NCBI GenBank assembly: GCA_026874595.1
Contig: CM049308.1
Location: 20,311,867 to 20,375,866 of the forward strand
Source of the DNA: Sipunculus nudus
Taxonomy: Eukaryota; Annelida; Sipuncula; Golfingiida; Sipunculidae
Length of the DNA stretch: 64,000 nt
Reading direction: 5' to 3'
Of this stretch, positions 13,073 to 24,319 are shown piece by piece. The position numbers and the translations under genes are program-made. Below the pieces are notes generated by a model, which did no database searches, was not told the origin of the DNA, and worked only from the letters and a program-made list of their open reading frames with translations. The stretch's first letter is position 1. Every line of letters starts with the position of its first letter.

Positions 13073-16000
13073 ATTTGTTTTTAGTAAAGTTGCAGATTTG
13101 CAATATATACCGTTTAATTGCAGACTACACAGCCAGATTACAGTTGACATGAAAACAAAATTTGAAATACCAATTGCATATGTACAGCTCAAAAGATGAA
13201 GTTGGATTCATGGCTTTTTTACCATGAGCTTAAGTATCACATTGTGTAGGTCCATTTGCTCCAATTTATGGAAAACAACATGTTTCTTAGGAATGGCTCC
13301 TTCTGTTAGTGTGACAGTTGCTCTAGAATATAGTAAATCCAGAGATCTTGGATAGCTTTAATTGTTGGTCAAACTTGCAGCATTAATGCCCTACACTTCA
13401 AGACTTCATAAGCCCTCAAAGTTTATTATATTATTTCAGGTGGTGCAAATTATGTATACCTGTGGATACATTTATGTACCTACCATTAATGAAGGCTGTC
13501 CCTACAATAGTGACAGAAAAGGATCTATTCCCCTCATCAACCTACATTCAGACCACTCTAAGGACAATTTGGACTTTCAGAGTCCAAGATGGCTGACCTG
13601 TTAGCTGGCCATGGGGATATTTTGAGGGTAGATCATTGGACATCAAATGACCCTAAGATGTATGCCTATGAACCAAATCCAAAGGTCCTTCTGTGGTTTT
13701 ATGCAGCTGTTGGTCTCGATGAGCCGCACATACCTGTACCTAGCAGGTAACCGAGTCACCGTTAACCGTTAAACCAGCTAACCAAACATAACTGACGTGG
13801 TCTCATGATGGGCTGTGATCCTTTCTCGGGTGAGAGCATTCACAGAACCACACCTGGGCTGTGATCCTTGCCTAGGGTGAGCACATTCATAAAGAGCTAG
13901 GTGCCTCTAGGGTAAGGGTATTTCTCCGCAGGTAGGACTGAACTGTAGCTGGACAGATTATGGAAATGATCAGTCCTGCACTTGGATGTCTTTTGTACTG
14001 AAAGGAACAGTCATGGTAGCATGTACTCATTTGTTACTTAAAAACAGGACACTATAGTACAAGTTTGTATACATGCCAACATATTATTGCATACAAATAA
14101 TAATCATGTACTTTTGTAGTTACTCAACCATGTGGTTATTGATGAAAACAGTAAAAATATTTAATACATTTATTACCTGGTAAAATAAGGCATGGCAATA
14201 TAAACAGTGCAGTAGCATTCAAGTGATCATTCACTTGCTTTATGAAGATATATGCAAGGCATACATTTTGTACTTCATATATAAGTGCACAAGAATGCTT
14301 TACATCCCATCTGTGCTTGCTTATATTAAATGCTCTTTAAAATTTTTCCATTGTTGTGTGTTTTCATCTATTTGCGCTTTGTCATAAAGGCAGTAACAGT
14401 TATGGAATTCACAAATCCAACATTTTTCCTTTTTTTCAACTCTTGGTGTCTGGACGGCTGAAGTGACAACAGTCCAGTTGTTCAAACCGTGCTTCAGAAG
14501 TAAACACAGTAAAAAAAGCCAATTCTAAAAGGAAGGCAGTGAAAGCTTAAATCAGAATCTACACTGTATACCCAATAATTCCTTCAACTATATTAATATC
14601 TTAATTAAAATTATTATGATAATCTCACAGATCTCACAAACAGGACTACCTGCAGGACCAGCTAAATTTGTTGTGTTAGTGGGGTTTTCATGTTAGCAGG
14701 AGATTTTTATGATTTTAGACATGCATAAGTATGGGACAAAAAAGTGGTTGTCTTATTCGGGGTGGTCATCATATAGTAGGGTGGTCCTCAGGTGTTATTT
14801 CACCGTAAATTATATTAGTACACACAAGAGGTATTGAGCATCACTGCTACTATAAGTAAAAAAAGTCACTAACAAAAAAAAACCAATCCCATGTTATGTT
14901 CATTAATGTAAAGTCAAGTGTTATAAAACATCAAAGGAAATACAACTGCATAGGTCATATAGGTTATAAACAGCTCTTAAACCCCTACTGTAAACTCAGC
15001 ATCTGTGATATGGGATGTACAGGATCATGATGTTTCCAGGGACCTGGGGATGCATTCAGGTGGTATACATCAGGTTTGAGAGTTCTGCATATATTATGAT
15101 AATAAATAGGTCACATGCATAAATTATGCTAATCATATATGAGCCATGCTTAGCATACCTCTTCCTGTTGTCTCAGGGCAGCATGGGCATAGCTAACTGT
15201 GGTACATTTGTAGTGTGGAAATAAACAGCCTCCCTCACTGTTTACAGCTCAGCCTCTTCCAGCAATAACTCAGGGATTATATTGGGCTGTTTAGTGCAGT
15301 AGATACTGGCATGCCAGCACTGCCTTGACTGTTGTATACCTGGGATATATAATGTCACCTGGCTGGCCTATCATAATATTACCATGAACTGGGGGATTCC
15401 CCTCATAAATGGTTATAAATATACAGGTACACCTTTATACACAGACACCCATCCCAGGTACCAGTAGACACCTTTGTATACACAGCATATATACTGCCGG
15501 TTACTGTTGGGAGTTAGTTGTAATTTCATGATCAATCATTAGAAAAAATCATTTGACCTTTACCATCCAATAATGGGAAATAATCAGTTGTTTATGAGTA
15601 TGAATTATCTCACCATACATAGATTTGTACATCATCTCATCTCATAAACAGTTTAGCCTACATGCAAACTTATATTTAATGTCATAATTCAATAACCTAC
15701 ATGTCTATATAGTAACTTAGGAATTCATTTTTTTTTTGTAAACAGACTTTTTTCTAGTTTGCTTGTATATATAATATATATAAAATCACACATTTCCTTA
15801 TCACAAAGCCCAGGTTGCTTGCTGAAATTTGCAATTGACTATTACACTGCAAGATTGAACCATCAGATCATTTTCTTCAACCTGATTATAATTGATCATT
15901 GGCCCATCACTTCTGAATGTAGTACTGGATATTAACTATCTATTCACTAGAATATGACCTTTTCCTTACTTTACCCTTGATGACCAAGTCTTACGAAGTT

Positions 16001-17027
16001 GCATCAAGTCCTGCCATTTCATACATGGAAGTGTAGATTCTGATAGATGGTGTTGCAAAACCCCTTCATGAAAAATTTAAAGCGCTCAAGTTTTACATGA
16101 AAATATGAAAAAATGAACTTCCTTAGGACGCATTTGACATTGTTGTGACAAATTAAGATTAAAAATGGGCCACACAGGAATTCTTTTACAAATTCCAGTG
16201 GTGCAAGTCTCAATTAAAATACAGATTATATAGATACAGGATTTCTGCAGACTGAATCTGTAATAATAATAAGTGATATTGGTACTGCCTTAACAGACAA
16301 CTGTGTATAACAATTAAGTGCTGTATTTAGGTAAGTTAAGTCAGTTCTTTACCCAATTTAGGAAAGATAAATCTAGTTTGGTAAAGCTGTCACGAAACAT
16401 TTGAGATCTAAGAAATAATCCCTATGCCCAACCTTTTTGGGCCCCAGTTACTCAACTGGCCAAATAATGCACAGGTGTAGTATGTCTGTGTGTGGACGCA
16501 AGTAATCTGTTGTTCACACCTGCAGCAGCACCCAAGAATCAGCCTTGCCATGGCTCATACACACACACTTGAAAACCGCAAAATAGCCATTGAAAATGAC
16601 CATGTATTATACCAAAGCAACTTATCCTGCTGCCACACCAGGTTATGAAAATAGCATCCTTGGGGAAATGTCATGACTTATTTTTCAGATACAAAGTTTA
16701 CTAGAGGATATGAACTAAATTAGATGGAAAAAACATGCACCTAATGGGTACAGCTGATTTTTGCAGCTAGAGAATGCTTCTGTTTACAATAAACTGGATT
16801 CATGACTTGACTTCACATTTTTCACTTGAATTATACACTTTATACAGATGTGTAAACATTTAGAGTCAGCTGTAACAGTGATCTGATGAAACACTAAGAC
16901 ATATTTTTGACAATAACTGGTGATTTTTAATCATACTTTCATTACCAGTTATTTATTGACTCAATCCTGATGATGTTTTTCTGGGTCTGTGAGCTATGAA
17001 AGATAGTACTCATGTTATGATTCATTA
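13073..17027. other. Gene-free stretch
   Basis: Apart from the 53-codon ORF at 13589 and a duplicated GGGCTGTGATCCTT..GGGTGAG motif at 13808-13890, nothing recognisable. AT-rich with short microsatellite-like patches. Confidence 0.45.
13589..13750 (+). other. Short ORF of unknown nature, 53 codons
   Basis: Starts MADLLAGHGDILRVDHW in a fair start context (CCAAGATGG) and ends VGLDEPHIPVPSR before TAA at 13748. Composition is more protein-like than surrounding DNA and a GT lies at the Arg codon (13747), so it could be a first exon or a transposon fragment. The flanking 13800-13920 holds a duplicated GGGCTGTGATCCTT motif, which favours repeat origin. Function not recognised. Confidence 0.15.
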
Positions 17028-17074
17028 TTGTATCCCCAGACAAAGTCGGGGGATTCTATGTTTTCATACCGGTC

Positions 17075-17105
<31 letters not shown>
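17075..17105. repeat. (CCG)n microsatellite
   Basis: About ten CCG units just inside the 5' hairpin of the family B element. The equivalent site in other copies (CCGCCGTCGCCGCCG at 20711) is also CCG-rich, so the run belongs to the element. Confidence 0.9.
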
Positions 17106-17639
17106 ATATAAATCTTGTTGGCGCGATAACCCAAAAAATATTTCACGGAACTTTACCAAACTTGGTATATGTATAGATATGGGTGAGAGGACGACGCCTA
17201 TTTAAAATGAGGTCATGACCTATACTAAGAGAGTGTCCTTGACCTTGAATAGGTCCAATTTTGGGGAAAATCACACATATTCTTTAATATCTCAAGAAAT
17301 CTTGCATGGATTTATCCCAAAATCAAGTTGATGGAAGATCATGGATAGGGTTGTCATGTTCCAGAAACTGGTGGCGCCACCTATTATTCTTTACTTGTTT
17401 TCTTGCCGTTTAATTCCCCCAAAATTGCTTCCTTACAGTACTGTGAGCATTGTAAGTCAAAAACTAATGGACAGATTTCTTTTATATTATGCATATACAT
17501 AGGTATGGGTTATGGGATGATGTTTATTTAAATTGGGGTCATGACCTTTCCTATGATAGTGGCCGTGACCTTGAATATTGCCATATATGGTGAAAATCAC
17601 ACACCTCTTATGATATCTCCAGTGTTGATAGCCATATGG

Positions 17640-19790
17640 ATTTCAAACATGACTTATGTATGGCCCACCACTAAAGTAAGAACCCTATACGTTCTAGGGT
17701 CATGAGGTCAAAGGTCAAGGTCACTGGACTGGCATTTTAAAAGATACTGTGGATGCATTTTAAGCCAAACTTTCATCCTAGGTCTTCCATCTTTAATATA
17801 TAGCTCACTTGCCAATAGTGGATGATCCATATAAATTTTGGGGTCACAAGGTCAAAGGTCAAGGCCACAGGAGCTATCTGTCCAAAAATTAGTTTCTGGA
17901 TGATAATTCCTGCTTTTATTGATGTATTGATTTCAAACTTGACTTATATATGTCCCATTGAAAAAGCAAGACTCCAATTGATTTTGGGGTCATGAGGTCA
18001 AAGGTCAAGGTCACAGGACTGGAATTTTAAAAGATACTGTGGATGCATTTTAAGCCAAACATTTCATCTCAGACCTTTCATCTTGCACATGTAAGTCATC
18101 TGCCAATAGAGGAAGACCCCTATCAGTTTTGAGGTCACAAGGTCAAAGGTGAAGGTCACAGGAGCCATCTGTCCAAAAATTAGTTTCTGGATGATAATTC
18201 CTGCTTTTATTGATGTATGGATTTCAAACTTGACTTGTATATGTCCCATTGGAAAAGCAAGACCCAAATTGATTTTGGGGTCATGAGGTCAAAGGTCAAG
18301 GTCACAGGAAACCTCTTTAAAAAGATTGTGGATGCATTTTCAGCCAAACAATTCATCTCAGATCTTTCATCTTGCACATATAGTTCACCTGCCAAGAGTG
18401 GAAGACCCCTATCAATTTTGAGGTCACAAGGTCAAAGGTGAAGGTCACAGGAGCCATCCGTCCAAAAATTAGTTTCTGGATGATAATTCCTGCTTTTATT
18501 GATGTATGGATTTCAAACTTGACTTATATATGTCCCATTGGGAAAGCAAGACCCAAATTGATTTTGAGGTTATGAGGTCAAAGGTCAAGGTCACAGGACA
18601 CACCTTTAAAAAGATGTGGATGCATTTTCAGCCAAACATTTCATCTCAGATCTCTCATCTTGCACATATAGTTCACCTGCCAAGAGAGGAAGAACCCTAT
18701 CAATTTTGAGGTCACAAGGTCAAAGGTGAAGGTCACAGGAGCCATCTGTCCAAAAATTAGTTTCTGGATGATAATTCCTTCTTTTATTGATTTAGGATTT
18801 CAAACTTGACTTGAATTTGACCCATTGGAAAAGCAAGACCTGAATTGATTTTGGGGTCATGAGGTCAAAGGTCAAGGTCACAGGACACATCTTTAAAAAG
18901 ATGTGGATGCATTTTCAGCCAAACAATTCATCTCAGATCTTTCATCTTGCACATATAGTTCACCTGCCAAGAGTGGAAGACCCCTATCAATTTTGAGGTC
19001 ACAAGGTCAAAGGTGAAGGTCACAGGAGCCATCTGTCCAAAAATTAGTTTCTGGATGATAATTCCTGCTTTTATTGATGTATGGATTTCAAACTTGACTT
19101 GTATATGTCCCATTGGAAAAGCAAGACCCAAATTGATTTTGGGGTCATGAGGTCAAAGGTCAAGGTCACAGGACACATCTTTAAAAAGATGTGGATACAT
19201 TTTCAGCCAAACAATTCATCTCAGATCTTTCATCTTGCACATATAGTTCACCTGCCAAGAGTGGAAGACCCCTATCAATTTTGAGGTCACAAGGTCAAAG
19301 GTGAAGGTCACAGGAGCCATCTGTCCAAAAATTAGTTTCTGGATGATAATTCCTGCTTTTATTGATGTATGGATTTCAAACTTGACTTGTATATGTCCCA
19401 TTGGAAAAGCAAGACCCAAATTGATTTTGGGGTCATGAGGTCAAAGGTCAAGGTCACAGGACACATCTTTAAAAAGATGTGGATGCATTTTCAGCCAAAC
19501 ATTTCATCTCAGATCTTTCATCTTGCACATATAGTTCTCCTGCCAAGAGAGGAAGAACACTATCAAATTTGAGGTCACAAGGTCAAAGGTGAAGGTCACA
19601 GGAGCCATCTGTCCAAAAATTAGTTTCTGGGTGATAATTCCTGCTTTATTGATGTATAGATTTCAAACTTAACTTGCATATGTCCCATTGGAAAAAGCAA
19701 GACCAGAATTGATTTTGGGGTCATGAGGTCAAAGGTCAAGGTCACAGGACACATCTTTAAAAAGATCAAGGTCACAGGACCAACATCTTC
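17640..19790 (+). repeat. ~288-bp tandem array carrying AGGTCA half-sites
   Basis: About seven dimeric units of ~288 bp (GATTTCAAACTTGACTT recurs near 18222, 18511, 19086, 19374). Each has two ~144-bp modules: one with GAGGTCAAAGGTCAAGGTCA, one with AGGTCAAAGGTGAAGGTCA. The half-site cluster appears about 15 times. Apparent ~67-codon ORFs on both strands repeat with the array and are by-products of it. Confidence 0.9.
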
Positions 19791-20149
19791 AACAAGATTG
19801 TGGATTGTTAGATGGAAGAAACAATAAATATGCCAAGTGTCAGTATATGCTGCTAAAAATGGGGGTCTATTTATAAAGGGGGTGGGGGCCTACTATGTCT
19901 GGGGATACTCTGGCACCTGCGGTGCCAAGAAATGTCTAGTTTACACATGGTTTCTGAATGAGTTGTGGATATAGTAGTGTGTACAATAAGTGATAACAAC
20001 TGCATCCATGGGTCATATCTTATCAGAATCAGTTGAGCTGGTATGTTTGTTTATCTGGCCAATAGTTATCCATCTGTCTGTTTAATGTTTAATCATGAAT
20101 GAATGTCACCTGATAACTATAACTTTACATCACATACAGAGGCATGCAG

Positions 20150-20340
20150 AACCAGAAGGAAGGGAGGGGGGTCGAGGGGGTCTGCATCCCCCCCCCCCCT
20201 TTGATCCCACCACAACCTTTTTTGGGGCTCCATACCAATTTTGTAGCCAGGACCCCGCCCCCTTTCCTGGACCAGAGGACTGTTTTAGGTTTTCAGTCTT
20301 CTTGTATTGAGCCCTCCTCTTTAAAAAAAAAGTCCTGGAT
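20150..20340. repeat. Poly-C/A-rich insertion remnant
   Basis: Purine-rich GGAAGGGAGGGGGGTCGAGG followed by a C run (about 20190-20200) and CCCCGCCCCC, then poly-A at 20321-20330. Resembles an old retro-insertion or G-quadruplex-prone tract; no family assigned. Confidence 0.35.
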
Positions 20341-20659
20341 CAACACTTGCTACACATTCGAATTGTATTGCCAAAGGATGTCAGAGTCAGACAGCATGAT
20401 TTCCCAGTAGTATATATTATATATATATATGGCTAATCAGAGACTGTAACCTGGATGGTGTCCTGACCAAACGCCCACAGACACCACACCACAGGATGTA
20501 CTGTAAAAGTGCAAACTAACAAACTATGTCATGGTACATAAAAACCTTTTAGAAGTAATTACAAGTTGTAATGAATGTATGAGATCAGATTAATTATACA
20601 GAGAATCTATTTGGACTTCTAGATTTAACATTTTCAGTTGTTTTAGTGAAGTTGGTATA

Positions 20660-22345
20660 ATTGTATCCACCAAAAAAAAGATTTGCTGATACTATGTTTT
20701 TGACTAGGTTCCGCCGTCGCCGCCGTATTCGTTTCCGGAGAACTCCTCTGAGACTACTGGACTGATTTTTCCAAAACTTATCGGGTCACATGTGTACTGG
20801 TGCCTAACTAATTGCCGTTGACCTCTGACCTTTCCTCTCTGCCCAACGTCTATTTGTGCGTCTGTTTCCACACATAAACCCACATAACTCGGGAACCGTT
20901 TGATCGATCAGGAAAAAAATATTGTACAAATGTAGCCCTTGGATAGCTTTATAACATACACAAAAAATTGTGGCGCCACCTGCAACCATGTTTGCACAGT
21001 GTCCATGTGTCTGCCTTTGGTTAAAATCACACATATCTCTGCAGTGGATTGACTAATTCACCTGAAATGTTGCATGTGTATACATCTTGGATAGCTTTCT
21101 CAATTTTTTTTTTGGCAGGTGGCGCCACCTACATTTATGTTAACGCTGCAGACAATTAGGCTTATATCTCGGGACTGGTTGCAAATATCCCCTTATAATT
21201 TTGCATGACAAGCGGTGCCCTATATTGATCACCGTGTCAGTCTGTCCTTCTGTCCTTCCATCCATTCTTCCGTACTTCTGTCCTTCCGTCAGTGACACTT
21301 TCTTTCACGCTTGACAACTCAATAACAACATACTGCAGCTTTCCCAAATTCACAGGATGATTGGTACCTATGAGGGCTCCAGACCTATGGAATAACAGAC
21401 ATGTAGGAATTCCAGTATGGCTGCCACAGCCCAGGGACGAGTGGTACCTATGAGGGCTCAAGACTTATTGAATTACAGACCTGTCTGAATTCCAATATGG
21501 CCTCCACAGCCCGATCGCTGTTTTCTTTCGCTTATGATAACTCAACTGCAGCATTTTTCAAATTCACAGGGATGATAGGTACCTAAAAGGGGGTCCACGC
21601 TATTGAATTGCAGACCTGTCAGAATACCAATATGGCCGCCACAGCAAAATCACTGATTTTTTTCTTGGACAATAACTCAACAACAACCCACTACAGCTTT
21701 CCCAAATTCACAGGGATGATTGGTACCTATAAGGGCTCAAGACCTATTGAAATACAGACCTGTTGGAATTTCAATATGGCTGCCACAGCCAAATCACTAA
21801 ATTTCTTTCGCGCGGGATAACTCAACAACAATATACTTCAGCTTTTCCAAATTTACAGGGATGGTTGGTACATATGAGGACTCCAGACCTATTGAATTAC
21901 ATTTTGTTGGAATTAGTATATGGCAGCCACAGTTGGAATAAGTATATGGCAGCCACAGTTGGAATTAGTATATGGCAGCCACAGCCTGATCACTGATTTT
22001 CTTTCGCACGCGATTACTCAACAACAACCTACTGTAGCTTTCCAAATTTCACAGGGATCATTGAGCCCTATGAGGGCTTAAGACCTATTGTATTACAGAC
22101 TTGCTCAAAATCAAATATGGCTAACAGACTATTTTCAGTGATTTTCTATGGCACACATTATTTCAGACATATCTTCTTTAATATCATTTGATCCAGTACG
22201 ATTTTTTCATCATGCATATTGATAAAAACCTGTGTCTGTTTGTGATATTTTCAAATTTAACTTAATTTTTTACCCATATGTAAAGTAGTCCAGCACTAGC
22301 AGAGACGCGGGGCCCTCTGAGAACCATGGTCCAACCACATCTAGT
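20660..22345 (+). mobile_element. Family A element, copy 2, with a second tandem core
   Basis: 5' end ATTGTATCCACC with hairpin partner GCTGATACTATG and the CCGCCGTCGCCGCCG tract. GGCGCCACC palindromes at 20969-20980 and 21118-21129 (149 apart). From about 21300 the core changes to a ~148-bp tandem repeat (AAATTCACAGGGATGATTGG near 21347, 21551, 21699, 21848, 22046; a CACAGCC module). The 3' end has a CAGAG..CTCTG stem-loop and finishes CCACATCTAGTT, like other copies. May be a composite of two elements. Confidence 0.65.
21906..21983 (+). repeat. 26-bp direct repeat, three copies
   Basis: GTTGGAATTAGTATATGGCA followed by GCCACA occurs at 21906, 21932 and 21958 with one base difference; a local expansion inside the larger tandem array. 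Confidence 0.85.
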
Positions 22346-23813
22346 TCTATTTCTGTTGCCTTGAAATCATTACAAATATAAAGACATTTATGTTTTTAAG
22401 GCAATTAAACACTTTTTGTTTGGCTGTTCTTTGTTCATATATACAAAAGAAAACTATAAAAATGGGCAAATGTGTTTACAAATATGAAAAAGGAAATGGC
22501 CAAAATCTTATATATAGAATCCTACAAAACAATATCAGGACATATATATCATGTTTGTTCTTGTTTATGTTTGATATTAAAATATTTGATTTCCAAACTT
22601 TGGCTGATATTTGATATGAAAATCCTCCCAATTGGCAGCCCGAGTTGTGTCTTATTTTTTCACTCAGTTCTGTATGAAAAACACCCATTTGTACTATAAA
22701 TTGTGCCAAAAAAAACCCACATAATTTTAAGTGTACAACAAAGAAGAAATCTGACAAACAGTACATGTATCTGACTGTACAACTGCAACCATTAATGTGA
22801 CTGTATGATGAACAAGGTGGGACATACCCCAGATGTCAGCTAAAAAAAAAAGTCATCGCTGGTTACTGGATCAGGGGGATGATATATCTATAGGAGTGCT
22901 CTACCTGGGCTTAAGGTAAGAGGGAAGAACAAAGAAAAAACACAGGTGTGAGCTCAGGTGTTCTGTAAACTAGAGGGATGTACAGAGAAGGGCCGTCTTT
23001 GTACTAGTGTGCAGGCAGGGGGCTTTATTAGCGAGCTCAGACAAGCCATAATTCAGCGCTGTGGCATACCAGTTTCTCTTGAAGCTTTTTATGTTGCTTT
23101 AATGATAGTGGGATGCATGTTTTAAGGTTAATAAGGTAGATTTCATGCATGCTTGTGAATGTAATGTCATATGTACATTTCAGTTTGCAGTCTAAGTGTG
23201 CTTAAATGAAACTCTTATTTTGAATCTGATTGAAATCCAGAAGGTACATTTTGTTTAATGATTTTAGGTTCATAAATTCATGCAGCCTCTTGTTTTAGAC
23301 ATTGACAGAAAATGATTATCTATACATTGAACCTGATCATCTTTTCTGGTATAAGATATTCCCTATTAAATAAAAAAAGACCAATGCATGGTTCATAACC
23401 AAAACATGAAATTAACTAAAACAAATTATTTTAAATATGACACCTCTTTCAGTTTGATAATAATATTGCATGCTTGTGACAGGTTCTGTTCTGTGATTTA
23501 ATTTGTAATTTGGAACTTACAGTTCATTTTATGATTGTTAAGTGTATTAATACATTTAGAATGGTCCATATTTAAGGAATGCAAAGTTCTAAATTAAAAT
23601 GATAATAATAAAGAATTTGAATTACATTTGAGTATATCCATTCCAGTACCAGCAAGTTTTTTTTATTCTGTCCAAGGTTTTCAAATTAAAAAAAAAATTA
23701 CAGACCATAAAATATCAAAATTTTATGTTACACATTGCATAAAATTCTTAGTTGTAGTTGATCAAGACAGTTTATTTGCATCAGGTTCAATCAATCTTTA
23801 CATCCCTATAGCT
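22346..23813. other. Gene-free stretch
   Basis: AT-rich; only short ORFs on both strands with no recognisable content. Confidence 0.45.
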
Positions 23814-24129
23814 TTAAGGCAAAAAAAAATAAAAGGTATGGTTCTCAGGCACCGCCAGCGTCAATTTTAACCCCCCGCATCAAACATTTTTATCTTGATT
23901 TTCATCTTTCAAGAATATAAAATAATACAATTTTGATGTGATTTCCTTTGTAATGTAGTGCTTTTACCTGTTTAGCAAAAAAAAAAACCCTGTTATTTTC
24001 ATGCTTTTCCCTGATCATTTGACATTTTTATGAAAACATAAAAAAAAGTAAAAAATAAAATACCCCCCGCCCGCATTGATTTCTGAAAAAAAGTGCCTGA
24101 GAACCATACCTTTTTACTTTTTGGCCTAA
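23814..24129. mobile_element. MITE with GGTATGGTTCTCAGGCA terminal repeats
   Basis: Left AAAGGTATGGTTCTCAGGCA (from 23832) and its exact complement ending at 24113. The similarity extends outward to AAGGCAAAAA / TTTTTGGCCT, giving ~315 bp. Inner sub-terminal C-runs (ACCCCCCGC at both ends) are direct repeats. No coding. Superfamily not assigned. Confidence 0.75.
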
Positions 24130-24319
24130 CGTATTGACTTTCAGCTCATTCTTAGATTACAATCAGTAAATCATTTAGGGATCCCATGACCTCCACACAA
24201 TGAAAGGTTGTGTGGACACTTGAAATTGGGGTGTCACAAAAACACACAGTGGTCATTGCTACTGTGGTGTTGCCAACACCTGCAGGACACAAATACTGGA
24301 GTAAACCCTGCACAATAAT

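Larger units (their letters stand above)
17028..19937 (+). mobile_element. Family B Helentron-like element, copy 1, with AGGTCA-array core
   Basis: 5' end TTGTATCCCCAGACAAAGTC folds as a hairpin with GGGGGAT. TGTCTGGGGATAC recurs inverted at 19896-19908. It is followed by a stem-loop TGGCACCTGCGGTGCCA and the terminus AGAAATGTCTAGT. A (CCG)n run follows the 5' hairpin at about 17075-17105. The body has one GGTGGCGCCACC palindrome (17370-17381) and a large tandem array (17640-19790). The 5' subterminal repeat, tandem core, 3' inverted copy and 3' hairpin match the HINE/DINE-1 plan. Confidence 0.8.

Noticed and set aside
18064-19572. Recurrent ~67-residue ORFs (MDFKLDLYMSHW.. on +, MGLAFPMGHIQV.. 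on -)
   Set aside because: They repeat with the 288-bp tandem unit and overlap on both strands; they follow DNA repeat conservation, not protein constraint.
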